This document shows positions 11,772-24,090 of a stretch of 64,000 bases of DNA, one piece after another. This stretch comes from Halichoerus grypus. Its lineage: Eukaryota; Chordata; Mammalia; Carnivora; Phocidae. Position numbers and translations under genes: made by a program. Position 1 is the stretch's first letter, and every line of letters begins with the position of its first letter. The stretch is from the NCBI RefSeq assembly GCF_964656455.1, contig NC_135715.1, positions 34,978,603 through 35,042,602 on the forward strand, read 5' to 3'. A model generated the notes under the pieces. It saw only the letters and a list, made by a program, of their open reading frames with translations. It searched no databases and was not told the origin of the DNA.

Positions 11772-13948
11772 AAATACCAAGTTTATTAGGTTTATTTACA
11801 AAGTGAGTATTCAAAACTCCTGCTGAACTAGAACTAGAAAGTTATATCTATACATCTGTATCTATAATGTAAGTGAGAAAATCATAGTTTTGTCCCACAG
11901 GTGGGTGCAATCAAGCCAAGCAAACAGAAGAAATCAGACCATGTTCCATGCAAAAATGATAAATATTTCATAATATGTTAATATGGTACTATCATATCCT
12001 TTCTTAGAAAGAAATTTTCATCAAAATGTTATGGCTTGGATATGGGTTATTTGATAAATACCTGATTTAGGAAATTCTTACCTTTATAGAATATTGCAAT
12101 GGCTACTTCTATAGCCAGTACAGAGCTACAGTAATATTTAGTATTAATGACATTATCGTTACAGGCCAGGAAGTAAAATGTTTTTAGACAACATATCTAG
12201 GGTGATTATACAGCATAATTTTGTATGCCTTTAAGTCATTGTTCAAAAATAGAGTTCAGTTGGATTAATAATATATTTTCATTGGTGAATCTCAGATTAT
12301 ATCATATATCCAAATGTGTATGCCACTTATAGGAAACAGGTAGTCATTGTCATTATTAGATGTTTCATATATTAAAAATAATGATGATATATGATTGTTG
12401 AACTGGGAAGCTAAGGATGTTTAGAGACTTCCAGGTAAATGTTCTTATTAAAGCTGAACTGGATTAATTCTACAAAGGCAGCCAATACTTGATACACCTT
12501 ATAGAAGAAATTAGCCAGTATGAGACTAATCTTATGGACATTTCTTTTCATGTTGTTGAAGGCAAATGGTGGATTTTGGACATTAACAATATCACAAGTT
12601 AAATATATATTTTATTTAATAATTTATTTCAATATGTACTTTTTGTAAATCTCACAAAACCTGTCTCTGATTCATTCATTAATTTAACACATATATATTG
12701 AACAGGTACTAGATTCTTGGGATATATCAATGAACAAAACAGAGTTCTGTGACATTTTAGAGGTAATATTCCAACTGTACAAGTTAGGCTAAAATCAATC
12801 ATAATAGGAATGTAAAATTTGGGCATGTCAATATTTCTATGAAGTAAAAAATGGTTTAACATTGGTTTTAAGTTCCTTACTAATTACTATGTCTACTACA
12901 GATTATGTGAAAGCATTCAATTAACTTAATGTTGAAGGTGAGATCTGCACATATTTAGATTATATTTTTCTATTTCCTGGATTTACAGTAGATTATTTCT
13001 GTTTCTTTATATTTTAACACTATCGGTTAACTATCGGTCATTTTGCAAACATTTACATGGCAATATTCATTTTTAAAAATGTTTGGAAAATTTTCCTTTT
13101 CTTATTACCTTCTACTGTAGATCTTATAACTTGGAATTTAGGTATATTTTATACAAATATATCCAAAGTTTAGTCCACACCACAAAGTTGGCAGCTTAAA
13201 GAGTGCTACATCTGAGAAATGAGCTTACATTTTGTTTTGTTTTTCCTCTGGATTTTTAATTTCCCATTTCTTATTTCTGCTTCATTCAAATGGGATTATT
13301 GAATGTGTCCAATGTTCGATTTGCTTTTCTTTTTCACATAACCATGGGTTTCTCAGTTGGTTAAAGTTGAGTAATATATTTCCATCTTAACATTTAATTG
13401 TTTGGTTAATTTCACTTCAAGGAGGAAAGACTGTATAGTTCATTGATAGTGATGAAATAACCTAGGTGGCTTTCATATAAATAGCAACAAATGTGCACAA
13501 TAGTTACATTACATGGTATATTTAACAACACTGCTAAGGAGTAAGATGAGGAGCTCAGTCTTTCCTGATGGAGATACACCTGAGTGCATGCAGAGAAAAT
13601 CTGGTTCTGCAAGCTTGGAGGAAGTAATTGTCATTCAACAGAAATCAACTAACTTTGCATATCAGTAACACCCACACACATACTCTTACCTGTTTTCTGA
13701 GTGCTCTTGAACTGATATCAAAATAGCAAATATATATTTATGAGAACTAGAAATTCTGTATTCTTTTTGATCACATAAACTCAATGTAATTATGAAATTA
13801 ACTTTGAGAATATGTGAAAGATGTTACTTCCTAAACAAGTGAAGATAGAAGAAAATCCACAAATTATGTATCAGGCTACTGAGTTTTTATATTCACATTT
13901 GTCCCCCAAATGTCATGAAATTAATTATTTTTTATTGTTCATTTTTAG
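11772..13948. other. Unique AT-rich sequence upstream of the candidate exon
   Basis: I see no coding gene. A divergent L2-like relic may lie at about 12668-12775 (ATTGAACAGGTACTAG, then CAATGAACAAAACAGAG). The last 40 bases are pyrimidine-rich and lead into the acceptor AG at 13947-13948. Confidence 0.35.
12668..12775. mobile_element. L2-like LINE relic
   Basis: The motifs TATATTGAACAGGTACTAG and GGGATATATCAATGAACAAAACAG follow the order of the L2 3' end (a TTTATTGAGC-like start, then GGGATACAGC-like, then GAACAAAACAG). It is short and diverged. Confidence 0.4.
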
Positions 13949-14460
13949 ATGGAAGACTGTATTTGAAAACTACTGTCATGTACTGAATTTTTCCTGTTGA
14001 AGAAATCCATGTTATAGTAAAGAACTTTGCAGACATTCGTCATTGGAAAGTTTGGAAAAAATAAAGTCCTTTTAAGGGAACTTCCTCAATTTTGTGTATT
14101 AATGTTCTTTAAAAGTTTAAGTATTCTACAAAAAAAAAAAAAGTTTCCTCCATTGAATTTCACCTGTGGTTCATACCAGAGACCTGAGAATGTTTGTAAA
14201 TGTACAGGTATCCAACTTCTTACAGTTAAAAACTGCAGCTTTGCTGCTGGACACTTGTATACCGAGTTAAAGGCAGGTCTGAATAAGGCCTCGCTTTGTT
14301 TTTTTTAATGGAATGAACCATTTTCCTCCTCTGAACATTCTGTATGTGAGCACATCAAGAGACTCTTGTACCCAGTGGTTACCCAGACTTACAGAATTAT
14401 GTCCTCCTGAAACCAGCAAGAACACTTGGAAATGAACTTGTAGGGGGCATAGAGGATTCC

Positions 14461-14540
14461 TTAAAAAACAAACAAACAAAAAAACAACAAAAAAACAAAA
14501 AAAAATAAATAAAACAAAAAAACAAAAAAATCAATAAATC
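14461..14540. repeat. A-rich low-complexity tract
   Basis: The 80 bases are nearly all A with scattered C and T (runs such as AACAAACAAACAAAAAAAC). The tract lies inside the candidate 3' UTR. It may mark the end of an otherwise unrecognisable old retrotransposed copy, or it may be simple A-rich sequence. It could cause internal oligo-dT priming in cDNA libraries. Confidence 0.85.
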
Positions 14541-14972
14541 AAAGAGTAATATTCTATTACATTCGATTTTAAACTAAATGTGGGTTTTCTCATGAAGATT
14601 TTTTTCGCATACTTCCGAAAGACCAACAAATGGATGCTGACAACAACCCAGTGAAATAACATTTTGCATATCTGAAAAGAAGCATTGAATATAAGCCAAA
14701 AGGTTTCACCCAAGGTCTTTTTTCTTAAAAAAAAAAATAAACGTAACATGTTTTCATTCCAAACTGGTAGTGGCATATAGAATTTAAAATAATAATGATG
14801 CTTCTTATTCAAACTGTTGGTCACATGTACAGTATATAAACATAAAACATACAAGGAAGGTATTATGTATGCAGTAGTATACTAGAGTTTAGGAAAATGA
14901 GAATTTTAGAAAATATGTTTTGTCACCCTGTTAGTCAGAAAGACACCTTTCTGGTTTTAACGCATGCAGGCA

Positions 14973-14980
14973 TGTAAATA
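14973..14980 (+). promoter_or_regulatory. Pumilio-type element in the candidate 3' UTR
   Basis: TGTAAATA matches the Pumilio response consensus TGTANATA. A second copy is at 16226-16233. Function depends on the surrounding sequence being a transcribed 3' UTR. Confidence 0.4.
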
Positions 14981-15740
14981 TTTGTCTGGAGTCACAGTAT
15001 TAATGAATGAGATCTTAAGCATCTGGTGACATCAGAACTCTGTGTCAGCCACTTTTATTTGTATATTGAACCCTAGTTAGTGCCCCAAACTGCACTATTG
15101 AGAATGGATTGTGGCTGAACAGTAAATCAAAACACCAGAAATATTTTTATATGTTAATGTCATATTATGTTAATGTTGCTGAGAAACAAAACCTAACAAA
15201 CCCTTGATGTATCAGTCCAATACCATGTAGCGCTGAGTGATAAAGTTAAAATGTGTTGTGCTTCCCCCCCTGGTCAGAGGGAAGGGTGCCTATGTGTTAT
15301 TTTCACTGTCTTTTTGAAAGTTACAGTATGTGTTTTCACTTTTGTGCAGATAACTGGAAGTAAAGCTGCAAACAGTGCTTATTACACACTGAAGTTACCT
15401 TCTCTTTGTTTTTACTAATCTGGAGTTACACCTTTAAAGACTGATATTATGAATCAGTACAGTCGCTGTGCATTTTATGATTTTGCTGTCATCTTAAAAT
15501 TTTATGATCATAACATTATTTATTACCATAAATAGCAAAATCCTAAATGTCCAAGAAAACTAGCGTAAAAATGTTTAAAGATAGTTCTGATTTGGTATTA
15601 ATTATTTGGTTAAGAGAAGAAATTAACATTAGAGATACTCTGGCACTAAGCTTCTATAGTTTTTAGGTCTTCCTTGCAATACTGGAACGTATTTCTTTTG
15701 TGTAGTTCGCTATTAACCAGCTAAATCCGTTTTTTACTAC

Positions 15741-15746
15741 AATAAA
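15741..15746 (+). terminator. Possible proximal polyadenylation signal
   Basis: AATAAA occurs within the candidate 3' UTR, in ACTACAATAAAAAAG, about 970 bp before the distal signal. It could give a shorter transcript. Another AATAAA at 14060-14065 is closer still. Neither has an obvious strong GT-rich downstream element. Confidence 0.3.
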
Positions 15747-16225
15747 AAAGTTATATATACAGTTCCTATTTTAGCTTGCTTGAAAGGGAGCAATATTTTT
15801 ATTTAAAATACTGTTAGTAAATGCTCTGTAGAAACTTGGTTTTTGAGGCATCGTTCTTCCATACCCATCTTTTGTTCTTTGAGCACAAGAGATTCTGTTC
15901 CTTGTTGTATTTCTTGCTTTTCCCTTTTATGCAGTCTTTAAAGGATTACAACACTTAAAATTGGAGGGACTTGTGGCAAGCTTTTGAATCATACATTTTT
16001 TAAAAGATTTTTTAAAAAGCCTACAACTTACCTAAGTAGTAGAATCAGCCATTGCTCTGCTCCTTGCATAGAGTCACCTGTTAAGTAGGTTAAATAGTTT
16101 TAAAATGCATACTTTCAAGACCTTTGAGAATGCTTTAGTGTTTGGTTTGATATAAAAGGAATTTTAGCAAGGATTAAAGAAAGAAGCTATCAGCTATATG
16201 TTTAGAGAGAATCTTACTAACATGT

Positions 16226-16233
16226 TGTAAATA
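16226..16233 (+). promoter_or_regulatory. Second Pumilio-type element
   Basis: TGTAAATA lies in GTTGTAAATATTACAA. It is the second perfect match to TGTANATA in this candidate 3' UTR. Confidence 0.4.
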
Positions 16234-16710
16234 TTACAATTCATGAAATGTTATTTTAAGTCTGTAACTTAAGTTTTTTCTCCTTTTTTAGTTATACAGG
16301 TTGGTTTGAAATTTGTTTTTGTTTTGGGGTTTTTTTTTTTAAACAAGTAAAATTGTGCCCATTTTATGGTTTCCATGCTTTTGTAATCCTAAAAATATTA
16401 ATGTCTAGTTGTTCTATATTATAACCACATTTGCGCTCTATGCAAGCCCTTGGAACAGAACATACTCATCTTCATGTAGGACCTATGAAAATTGTCTATT
16501 TTTATCTATATATTTAAAGTTTTCTAAAAATGAGAAAAGGTTATTACGAATTTTGTTGTACAAAATCTGTACAAAAATCTGTTTTTACATCATAATGCAA
16601 GAATTGGAAATTTTTCTATGGTAGCCTAGTTCTTTGAGCCTGGTTTCAATGTGAGAACCACGTTTACTGTTATTGTATTTAATTTTCTTTTTTCTTTTCA
16701 ACAATCTCCT

Positions 16711-16716
16711 AATAAA
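16711..16716 (+). terminator. Canonical polyadenylation signal of the candidate gene
   Basis: AATAAA is followed 14-20 bases later by the likely cleavage zone (TCTCCCTGTGA), then by T-rich DNA with GTTCGTC. The upstream side is T-rich (TTTTCTTTTTTCTTTTC). This is the usual architecture of a mammalian 3' end. Confidence 0.6.
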
Positions 16717-16731
16717 ACTGTCTGAAATCTC

Positions 16732-18884
16732 CCTGTGACTTTATTTACAGTTCGTCTTTATTAAATTTTGTGAAATGCATAGCATTGAAAGAATATTTAC
16801 TTTCTAATGGGAGGCATCTAAAAACAACATAAGTCAGCTCTTTGCAATGCGAGGGGAACAATGCTCAATGATTTTATTTAACATGCAACTGCTTCTATCT
16901 CTAATATGAATTACTGTGCTGAAAAACATCATAAAAGCACACTCTGTAGTTATTGTTTAACAAGCAGATTTTCCATATTTTGTTTCTTGCCAGCTAAGCA
17001 AACTGCCCACATATACATGATTTATTTATGTACATTTCTCAGTTTATGAAGCTGTTATTTGTACCCTTTTCCTTTATATTCTTATATTCCCATGATTCTT
17101 ATTTCACAAAGCTTTGTGCTGAATAATGTAAAGTAGACATGTTGATGGAACAAAATATATTATTCCCATATCTATAAGAGTGTAGATTTGTAACTCTTAG
17201 TGTTTTGCTTTCATTCTCTATCATTGGAAAAAATGCCTTTAGAAACTTTGATATTCCAATATCTTTTAATAATATATACACGTTTTAATCAATCCAAAAT
17301 GCTGCATCTGAAGAAATATTGGGTTACTATCTCTGTGAATATTCTAAACATTCCCAAGAGAATGGATTTTTTTTCTGTCAAAAGAAATTATTTCATGAAT
17401 TAACAAAATATGATTTTTCCCTAATAAAAACTTAAAATGTTTATGTGACCATTACAAATACATTTTTGTCTTCTGTCTTCATATGTTTATGTCAGTAAGA
17501 CTTGTACCAAAACATCATAGAGTCTTCGGATGTTAGAGGAATTTGGTAATGATTTGAGTTTTTTTCCCCAGGTGTTCTCATTGGGACTAGCAAATTTACG
17601 ATATGAACAAAAGCTATTTATTACCAGATGAGAGTAAATTACAAATAAAAGTTATATGGATTGCATTTTTACAATATGGGAAGTAGAGATGTTCATAGAA
17701 TTAAAACGTTATTGTAAATGGCATTGTAAAAAATATCACTTTTCCTCCTGTGTAGGCTTGGTGCTAACATTTATCTTTAATATGTACAACTGGTATATAA
17801 AACCTGAACTGATCCTCATTTATTCATTTAAACAGATTCATTAATAAAGCCTCTATTCTGCACAAAGCACTGTGCTAGATGTTGTAATGACTCAAGTGGA
17901 AAACTTAACTGTTGTCCCAGAGGAGCTGATAATTTTGTTGGAATAGGAAATTTTACTTTCAGCAAGAAAAGATTCATTGAGCATCTTCTAATGTGTAAGG
18001 GACATGGAGCTGGTATTAAGAGGGCGCTGACTTAGACATCTTCCCAAGAATTGATACTATGACCCATTTTGTACGTTCACCTTCTAGAGAATAACATGAC
18101 ATGTTTTGTGAGTTAAACAATTGTGTAGGGATTGAGAAAAGGGATGGATACATTTTCCTCTAAGTAATACCACTATACCAGGTATTCTTTTCATGTTATT
18201 TTTCATTTATTTCAATCAGATCATTTGTCTTACCAAAGCTCACCAACTTTATTTTAAGGTAAGTAGCCTGTTTAATCACACACACACACAAAAATCATCA
18301 ACCACAAATTCCTACTATATTGGGACTTTTGAATATAGTTGTAATATTCAATTCTTATGACCCAGCATCTATAGATGTACAGTAAAATGGCCTCAATTGA
18401 TTCAAACACAGAGCTGCTTAAATGCCAGAAGAGTTCATTGGGTAATGAGTAACATTTGTAGTAGTAGCATCATTTGTCTTTATAGGTGAACGAGTTGGAG
18501 ATTTTGAGTTGAATTGTTGGATCAATTGGGGTTTCTTTGGTTGGCGTGACAAAAACTGATTCTTGCAAGTAGTTAAAGAGCAAAGGGAATTGGTCATAAA
18601 GACAGAGGGGTACACATGGAACCTCAAGCCAAGATTGCAGCCAGCCCCCAGAGACCAGGGTCCCTCTTTTACTTTCACCCCTCTGCTCGTCTCCGTGACT
18701 GTTTCTTTTTCCTCTCATTGTGGACATATTTGTTTCTCTTGTTCACCTCTTGACTCCTCCATTATTTAGGAGCATAAGACTCAGCCCACAGAAGTGAGCC
18801 AATCATTTTCTCTCCCTGTCCTAAGTCAGATTACCTGAGAATTTTGATTGCCTCAAGTCAGAGCACATGCAAGTAAGGTACCTT
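16732..18884. other. Intergenic-looking sequence downstream of the candidate 3' end
   Basis: I see no gene. An L2-like relic occurs at 17826-17945. A short AC run is at 18279-18290. The overlapping frames at 18418-18769 have no recognisable domain and run on both strands, so I treat them as chance. Confidence 0.35.
17826..17945 (+). mobile_element. L2-like LINE 3'-end relic
   Basis: CATTTAAACAGATTCATTAATAAAGCC, then GCACAAAGCACTGTGCTAGATG and CAGAGGAGCTGATAATTTTG, follow the order of the L2 3' end (TTTATTGAGC, then GGCACTGTGCTAGG, then GGAGCTTAC). It is diverged and ancient. Confidence 0.5.
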
Positions 18885-19030
18885 GGCAGTACATTAGATG
18901 CATCTAGGGAATTTTAGAAATACTGTGTCCAATTAAATTTGAATCTCTGGGGGTTGGGGCTAAGGCTTATGTTCCTGAGGTGATTACTAATGAATAGCTA
19001 AGGTTGAGGACACTGTCTGGGAGTCTGACA
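18885..19030. mobile_element. MER5-like hAT (Charlie) relic
   Basis: TAGGGAATTTTAGAAATACTG, then TGAATCTCTGGGGGTTGGGGC, then GAGGTGATTACTAATGAATAGC match the order of the MER5A consensus middle and right part. There are no terminal inverted repeats or 8-bp duplications that I can define. Confidence 0.55.
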
Positions 19031-19737
19031 AATATCACATTGTAGAAAATGACTAGTAAGACTTCTGTCGGGGCAGGCGCATAGTTGGGGATGGGTGGAG
19101 GGTGTTATAAGCTGTGCAGACACTGTAAGAGCCAACCAATAGTTCTACAAAATCATTAAATTATATATAAAATCTGTAAAATATTTAATATATATTTTTA
19201 AAAAGTAGTTTTAGCACTGTGAACTTAATTCTGAATATGAATTTGCAATCCCAATTAAGGTATAGTAGAAGACACCTTATTTTTTTTTTCTAAATAAAAT
19301 TACTGATTAATCTAACCACAGAGCTGCACAGGGAGGTACAAATTCTTTTTCAATAATTATTGAGGCTTCCTCCATCTAAATGTTCTCAGTCCAAACATTC
19401 TCCTCAGTCCGTACCATTTGGAGAATGCTTGGGTTTTCATGCCTGGGATCCAGCCTTCAAGAAGTGGCGCTAAGCCCTTCTCTTTGGAGGGCCTCCAGGT
19501 TTGTGGAAGCAAAAATTATAACACAGTTTGGTGTGATTCATAATGTAGGGAGAGAAAATACCTAAGACAATTATGTTATTACTGAGGAAGTGTAAAATCG
19601 TGCGAAAGGATGTAACATTTCTGTTTTACTTGAACTGATAAAATGTCAATCAATACAAGTAGCCTATGGTAAGTTTTGCATCTTTAATGTAATACCTGGA
19701 ATAAGCACTAAAAATGTTATATCACCATATACATTTA

Positions 19738-19893
19738 GGGGCGCCTGGGTGGCTCAGTGGGTTAAGGGTCCAACTCTTGATTTTGGCTCTGGTCATGATC
19801 TCAGGGTCATGGGATCCAGCCCTGTGTCCATCTCCATGCTCAGTGGGGAGTCGGCTTGAGTCCTTCCTCTGCTTACACTCTCTCTCTCAAATA
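19738..19893 (+). mobile_element. SINEC with AT-rich expanded tail
   Basis: The sense copy starts GGGGCGCCTGGGTGGCTCAG and ends CTCTCTCTCAAATAAATAAAT. The tail runs into a TA-rich stretch to about 19968. An imperfect duplication may be ATATACATTTA at 19727-19737 and ATATATATTTA near 19959-19969. The AT-rich tail makes this uncertain. Confidence 0.92.
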
Positions 19894-19935
19894 AATAAAT
19901 ATTTTATATATATACATATATAAAAAATATATACA

Positions 19936-19966
<31 letters not shown>

Positions 19967-19968
19967 TA
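19894..19968. repeat. TA-rich simple repeat at SINE tail
   Basis: Irregular (TA)n/(TATATAC)n sequence follows directly from the SINE tail. This is a common origin of microsatellites in carnivores. Confidence 0.85.
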
Positions 19969-19969
19969 A

Positions 19970-21599
19970 AAACACTATAGAGAAATCAAAGTGGAATTCA
20001 ATGCTATAGTAAAGTTAGCTCCCAGATAAACAGTAAATACTCTTTGGTAATTCATCTGTTGTGTTATGCTCTCTTGCTAGTAGTTTCCAATCCTGTCTCC
20101 GGTTCTTTGGCCGCTCTTTCAACAATGCCAATTGTGGGTCGGATTTGGTACACTACATTAGGCAACAGAGAAAGATGAGTTGATAGATACCTCGCCCGCA
20201 CTGTGCAGCTCTATTTTCTATTTACTGAGTGTATTCACATCCAATGATGTATTTCCACCTGATATTTTCAAAAACAAAGACAGAAATTAATTATTAGGCT
20301 GCATACAAATTATAAAAATATTAAAATTTATTTATTAAAATTAATAAAATTGTTAAATTTTTATTAAAATTACTAAAATTATTTTATTAATGATTATTAA
20401 AATTTATTTTTTAAATAGTATTGTCGGCTTCCACCCCAAGTGTGGGAGCTGGGAGAAAGAGATGATACTAGTCAATCCTTTTCTTACTAACTTATCTTAC
20501 TAAATTTACAAAAAAAAAGGGGCTCCCGTTGAGTTGGATCTTTCATTTAAATCCATTTGGTTGTCATTTGCCTGGATTTATATATGTTGAATGTTGTTAG
20601 CTCCTTCCATTAATAGATTTGGGTGCTTTTTAGTATATTCTTTATGTGTGATTTTTCTTTTCCCACCAGTAGCCACTGTGAGACAACAATCGCTAGACAC
20701 CAGGGCCCAAATGAAGATGGGCGAGTTCTTGGGAAATGAAGTTTCCTGCAATCTAGAACAGAACTGAGCAAGAATGGAGAATCTGATCACAGAGCATGCA
20801 GGCAAACGATTTAATAGCACAAGGTATTTTTAGGGAAGGAACGTTAGGGGCATGGGGCAGGATGTAGAAAGTTTTTAATTGTCTAAAATGAATGATCATT
20901 TAGCATTTAGATTTGCCAAGTATTTACAACAGACTATATGAAGGTTTGGGGGGACACTGCCTCCTTCCTGGGGATTTGCTGGCAGTTGCCTTTATGCAGT
21001 CAAATGCACATGTATTTTGGCAAGTTACTTAGAAGTCTTTTTATCTATTGAGTATTCAGTGGTAGGCCCAGCCCTCTTCTGCTTACTCTTTCATCTGAAA
21101 CACGTGGGTTCATAGTAAACACTTAGGTATTCTTTTCCCCAACCAATGCCAGGAATGTTGGCACAGTGCCCTGAGAGCAGCAAGTTCTCTCTATACGTTT
21201 GTCAGAGCAATAAGCCAAACACACATTCCTACCATGTGAAATTCAAGGCTGAGATAGGCACCGGCCTTCTGTGTCCAATAACCATTAGTAGACAAATATC
21301 AGGTCCTCTGAGTGGTCCCACTGAGGTTTCTTTCCTAGACTTCAGATGAGAGACTGACACCTGTCACCTCTCATGGGTGACTGGCGAGCTTTGAACCTGA
21401 AACAACCCACAGCCCCCACCAAAAGCTACCTTCTTACATCGATTCTTGACCCCGTATCTTAAACCTGTTTTGTAATCTGGAGATGGACGGACAGCTGAGG
21501 TCACAAAATTAGTTTTCAGAGAGCTTTGCAAATTCTCATAATGACCTTGCCTCTTAACTTGGAATGTGGTATCCATTTCATAATTCACTTGATTTTTTG
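19970..21599. other. Unique sequence with AT-rich patch
   Basis: I see no gene. 20315-20420 is an AT-rich patch of repeated TTATTAAAATT-like words. The frames at 20578-20820, 21146-21349 and 21364-21588 have no recognisable domains. Confidence 0.35.
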
Positions 21600-21965
21600 G
21601 AAAATTACTTAAAAATTTTTTGAGATAATTATAGACTAAATGCAGTTATAAGAAATAACAAAGAGACATCCCATGTACCCTTCACCCGTTTTCCCTAAGG
21701 TGAAAATTTTTCCCTAAGGATAAATATAGTACAGTATCAAAACCAGGAAGTAGACAATGATATCAACTTCATTCAGATTTCACTAGATTTAGACACTCAT
21801 TTGTGTGTGCATGTGTGTGTTTAGTTACATACAACTTTATCACAAGTATAGATTCATACGAACATTACCACAGTCAAGATACAGAATACTTTAGTAACAA
21901 GGATCCCTCATGCTATCTTTTAATTGCTACAACCACTTAACCTCTGTCCCTACCTCTCAGTTTAA
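21600..21965. mobile_element. Old L1 fragment (L1M type)
   Basis: The phrases TTTTTTGAGATAATTATAGAC, TGCAGTTATAAGAAATAAC, CATGTACCCTTCACCCG, ATAGTACAGTATCAAAACCAGG and CCACAGTCAAGATACAGAA are characteristic of old mammalian L1 3'-region sequence. Orientation is not asserted. The fragment is truncated and non-coding. Confidence 0.7.
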
Positions 21966-22021
21966 ATCGGGGTTCTCCTGAGAAACATCATCAATAGTGT
22001 AAACATGTGTACATGTGCGCG

Positions 22022-22045
22022 CACACACACACACACACACACACA
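22022..22045. repeat. (CA)n microsatellite
   Basis: A 24-bp uninterrupted CA run follows ATGTGCGCG, at the border between the L1 fragment and the retroviral remnant. Confidence 0.97.
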
Positions 22046-22139
22046 GAAATGTGGGGGATACTAGGCTCTGTAGAGTACATAGATCCTCCAAATGCTCCTG
22101 CCCCTATTCCTGTGGTCTATGGAGAGGAAGTGGGGGAAA

Positions 22140-23240
22140 TTCCCACTGATACTTGCGTCCAGATGGGTCTAGTTGGGGCAACCCATCCACAAGGATTGCA
22201 ATCACTAGTCAACCCAACACTGACACCATCTGGATGGAAACAGAAACATACCACAGCAGCCAGTTGGCTGATCTCAGAGCAGTTGGGCTGGTGACCACTC
22301 ATGAACCCTGGCCATTAACCCTTTGCACCGTCAGTCGAGCTGTTCTCAAGAGATTAGCCCTATGGCTTTGGACACTGGGAAGCCAAGGAGTGGATGATCA
22401 TGATTAGTCTTTGTGGGGTCAGGACATTGTGGAAAGACATTTGGCTTCATCTGCAAGAGCCCGAGGCAGTCCTCACTGTTTTCCACATCTTAGCTCATAA
22501 AGCGCTGATACCCCTTGCCAGTTAGGAAGCTGACAGCCTAGCCTGGGTATGAGCCCTACTTAGCAACTGACCCCTCAGTAGATATAAGAGATTGAGTGCA
22601 TAGGAAAGTGGTCACCAGAGCACTCATGGGGATGGCGTATTGCCAAAGATGTCAGTGCTCCCATGAAATACAGGGATTTGTTTAACACAGTAATAACATG
22701 CCATGTGTGTTCTAAACACCCAAGGCAACTCTCAAAGGAGGAGAGGGCCATGCACCAGGGTTCCCAACTGGTGAAGAATTGGCAAGTTGATTATATTGGC
22801 CCCCTCCCTTCACGTGATGGCTCAAAATAATGTCTTGGTTTGTGTGGACACATCTGGCCTAACCCAAGCTTTCCCTTGTTGCCTCACAAGCCAGGCTGCC
22901 ACCATTATGGGATCAGAGAAACTGAGTACCATGTATGAATACCTTTGTGGAATAGACAGTGACTGAAGTCACATTTTGAAGGTTCTGATGTGCAAGACTG
23001 GGCAAAAGAACATGACACTGAAAGGAAGGTCTATCTCCCTCATGACGCGAAAGCAGCAGGGTCGGTAAAAAGGAAGAATGGAATATTAAAGCAACAGATT
23101 AAATTACTAACAAGCAAAACAATCTTGGCTAGGTGGACTAAGGTACGATCCCAGGCTTTAATCCATTCTGTCAACAAAAAAACAACCTGGAATGCAAAGG
23201 ATTTAGTCAGAGGCAAGGAAAAGCTTTATTGCCCTATAGT
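22140..23240 (+). pseudogene. Endogenous retrovirus pol remnant (RNase H-integrase), ERV1-type
   Basis: Translating across frames, an RNase H-like part comes first: DLRAVGLVTTHEPWPLT, with TVSRAVLK where an active-site DS motif would be expected, and an F-H-x-x-A-H-K-like motif near 22480-22500. Integrase follows. WQVDYIGPLPSRDG at about 22780-22821 holds the first core aspartate. The region of the second aspartate reads DSD-stop-SHF near 22962-22985. The expected catalytic glutamate before RKNGILK is lysine (about 23062-23090). At least two stops and a frameshift break the frame, so no active enzyme can be made. The + strand order pol then env fits a single provirus. Confidence 0.85.
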
Positions 23241-24090
23241 TTGAAAACTGGGGAGACACAGCCTTTGGCTACAAACTGAAAGTACCCTCCAAAGGGGAAG
23301 GTTTAGGCTTGAGTTAAATAGGCAAAACCCGCAAGTTCTGTGTCCTTTATGGAGCTGGGTCAGACTCAAGTCCCAAACTGCAAGCTTTAAGAGCCAGAGT
23401 GGTAAGCAGGATACAGCTCACGGTTTCCGGTAGCAGTTTCAAGATGTGGCAGCCACTGGGGAGCATGACCGGATGTGTTGCAGGGGTCTTTTTGTGAATT
23501 TTGCTGAGTTTTGTGCAGATTTGTCACTTCAGGCTATGCTGACTGGTTTTGTTCCTCAAGGGCATTTGAGCTGATTAAAATTTTAGTTTCTCTCCCTTGA
23601 CATGAGGGAACCCATCTTGTTTGTCAGTTATTGCTGTCTAGTTATTGGGGTCTTTTGTTCCCAATTGGAATGATCAACCAGTAGGGCTTGCGGCCCCATA
23701 TACCAGACTGGGGAACCCTGCTGAGACACCCAACATGTAAAGGTATGGAAGTCACAGGGAACAGCCATTGCCCCAGCTCTCACCACGGATCAAGGTACTG
23801 TCTGCTGAGAACACCAAGTCCCATCAGGCCTGGGAAGACTTATCTACTGGAATTTGCAGTGGGATGTCCCACCAGGATGGTGGGTTACTTCAAACCCCTG
23901 GGTGAGGGGGGACTACTCATTCTCTACTGGGATCCTCTTGTCTTGCCACAAGCCAGACCTGCTGAAATTCACTATACCTGAAATGAAACACACACCCCTG
24001 AAGGAGGGGAGAAGACTGGGTCCCGGCTTGGCATATCCCACCCCCAGCCCACCTCCCCACGCCTGACGGGGCTGCGTCTGCTGGCCAGCA
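23241..24090 (+). pseudogene. Degraded ERV pol 3' end and env surface region
   Basis: This stretch lies between integrase and the env transmembrane part of the same remnant, so it should hold the end of pol and the surface subunit. Partial frames such as 23688-23981 (97 codons) look compatible, but I see no diagnostic receptor-binding motif. The identity rests on position. Confidence 0.55.

Larger units (their letters stand above)
13949..16731 (+). other. Candidate terminal exon and 3' UTR of an unidentified gene
   Basis: A strong acceptor (TTTTTTATTGTTCATTTTTAG) ends at 13948. About 2.8 kb downstream lies AATAAA at 16711-16716 with a plausible cleavage site near 16730 and T-rich sequence beyond. 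No SINE, LINE or LTR is recognisable in between, unlike both flanks. One frame entered at the acceptor gives GRLYLKTTVMY then a TGA at 13984-13986. The other two frames stop at once or after 16 residues. The exon would therefore be almost all 3' UTR. Two Pumilio-type TGTAAATA motifs (14973-14980, 16226-16233) and many ATTTA pentamers fit a regulated 3' UTR. I do not recognise the peptide tail, so no gene is named. Alternatives are a long non-coding RNA exon or a chance combination of signals. Confidence 0.5.
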
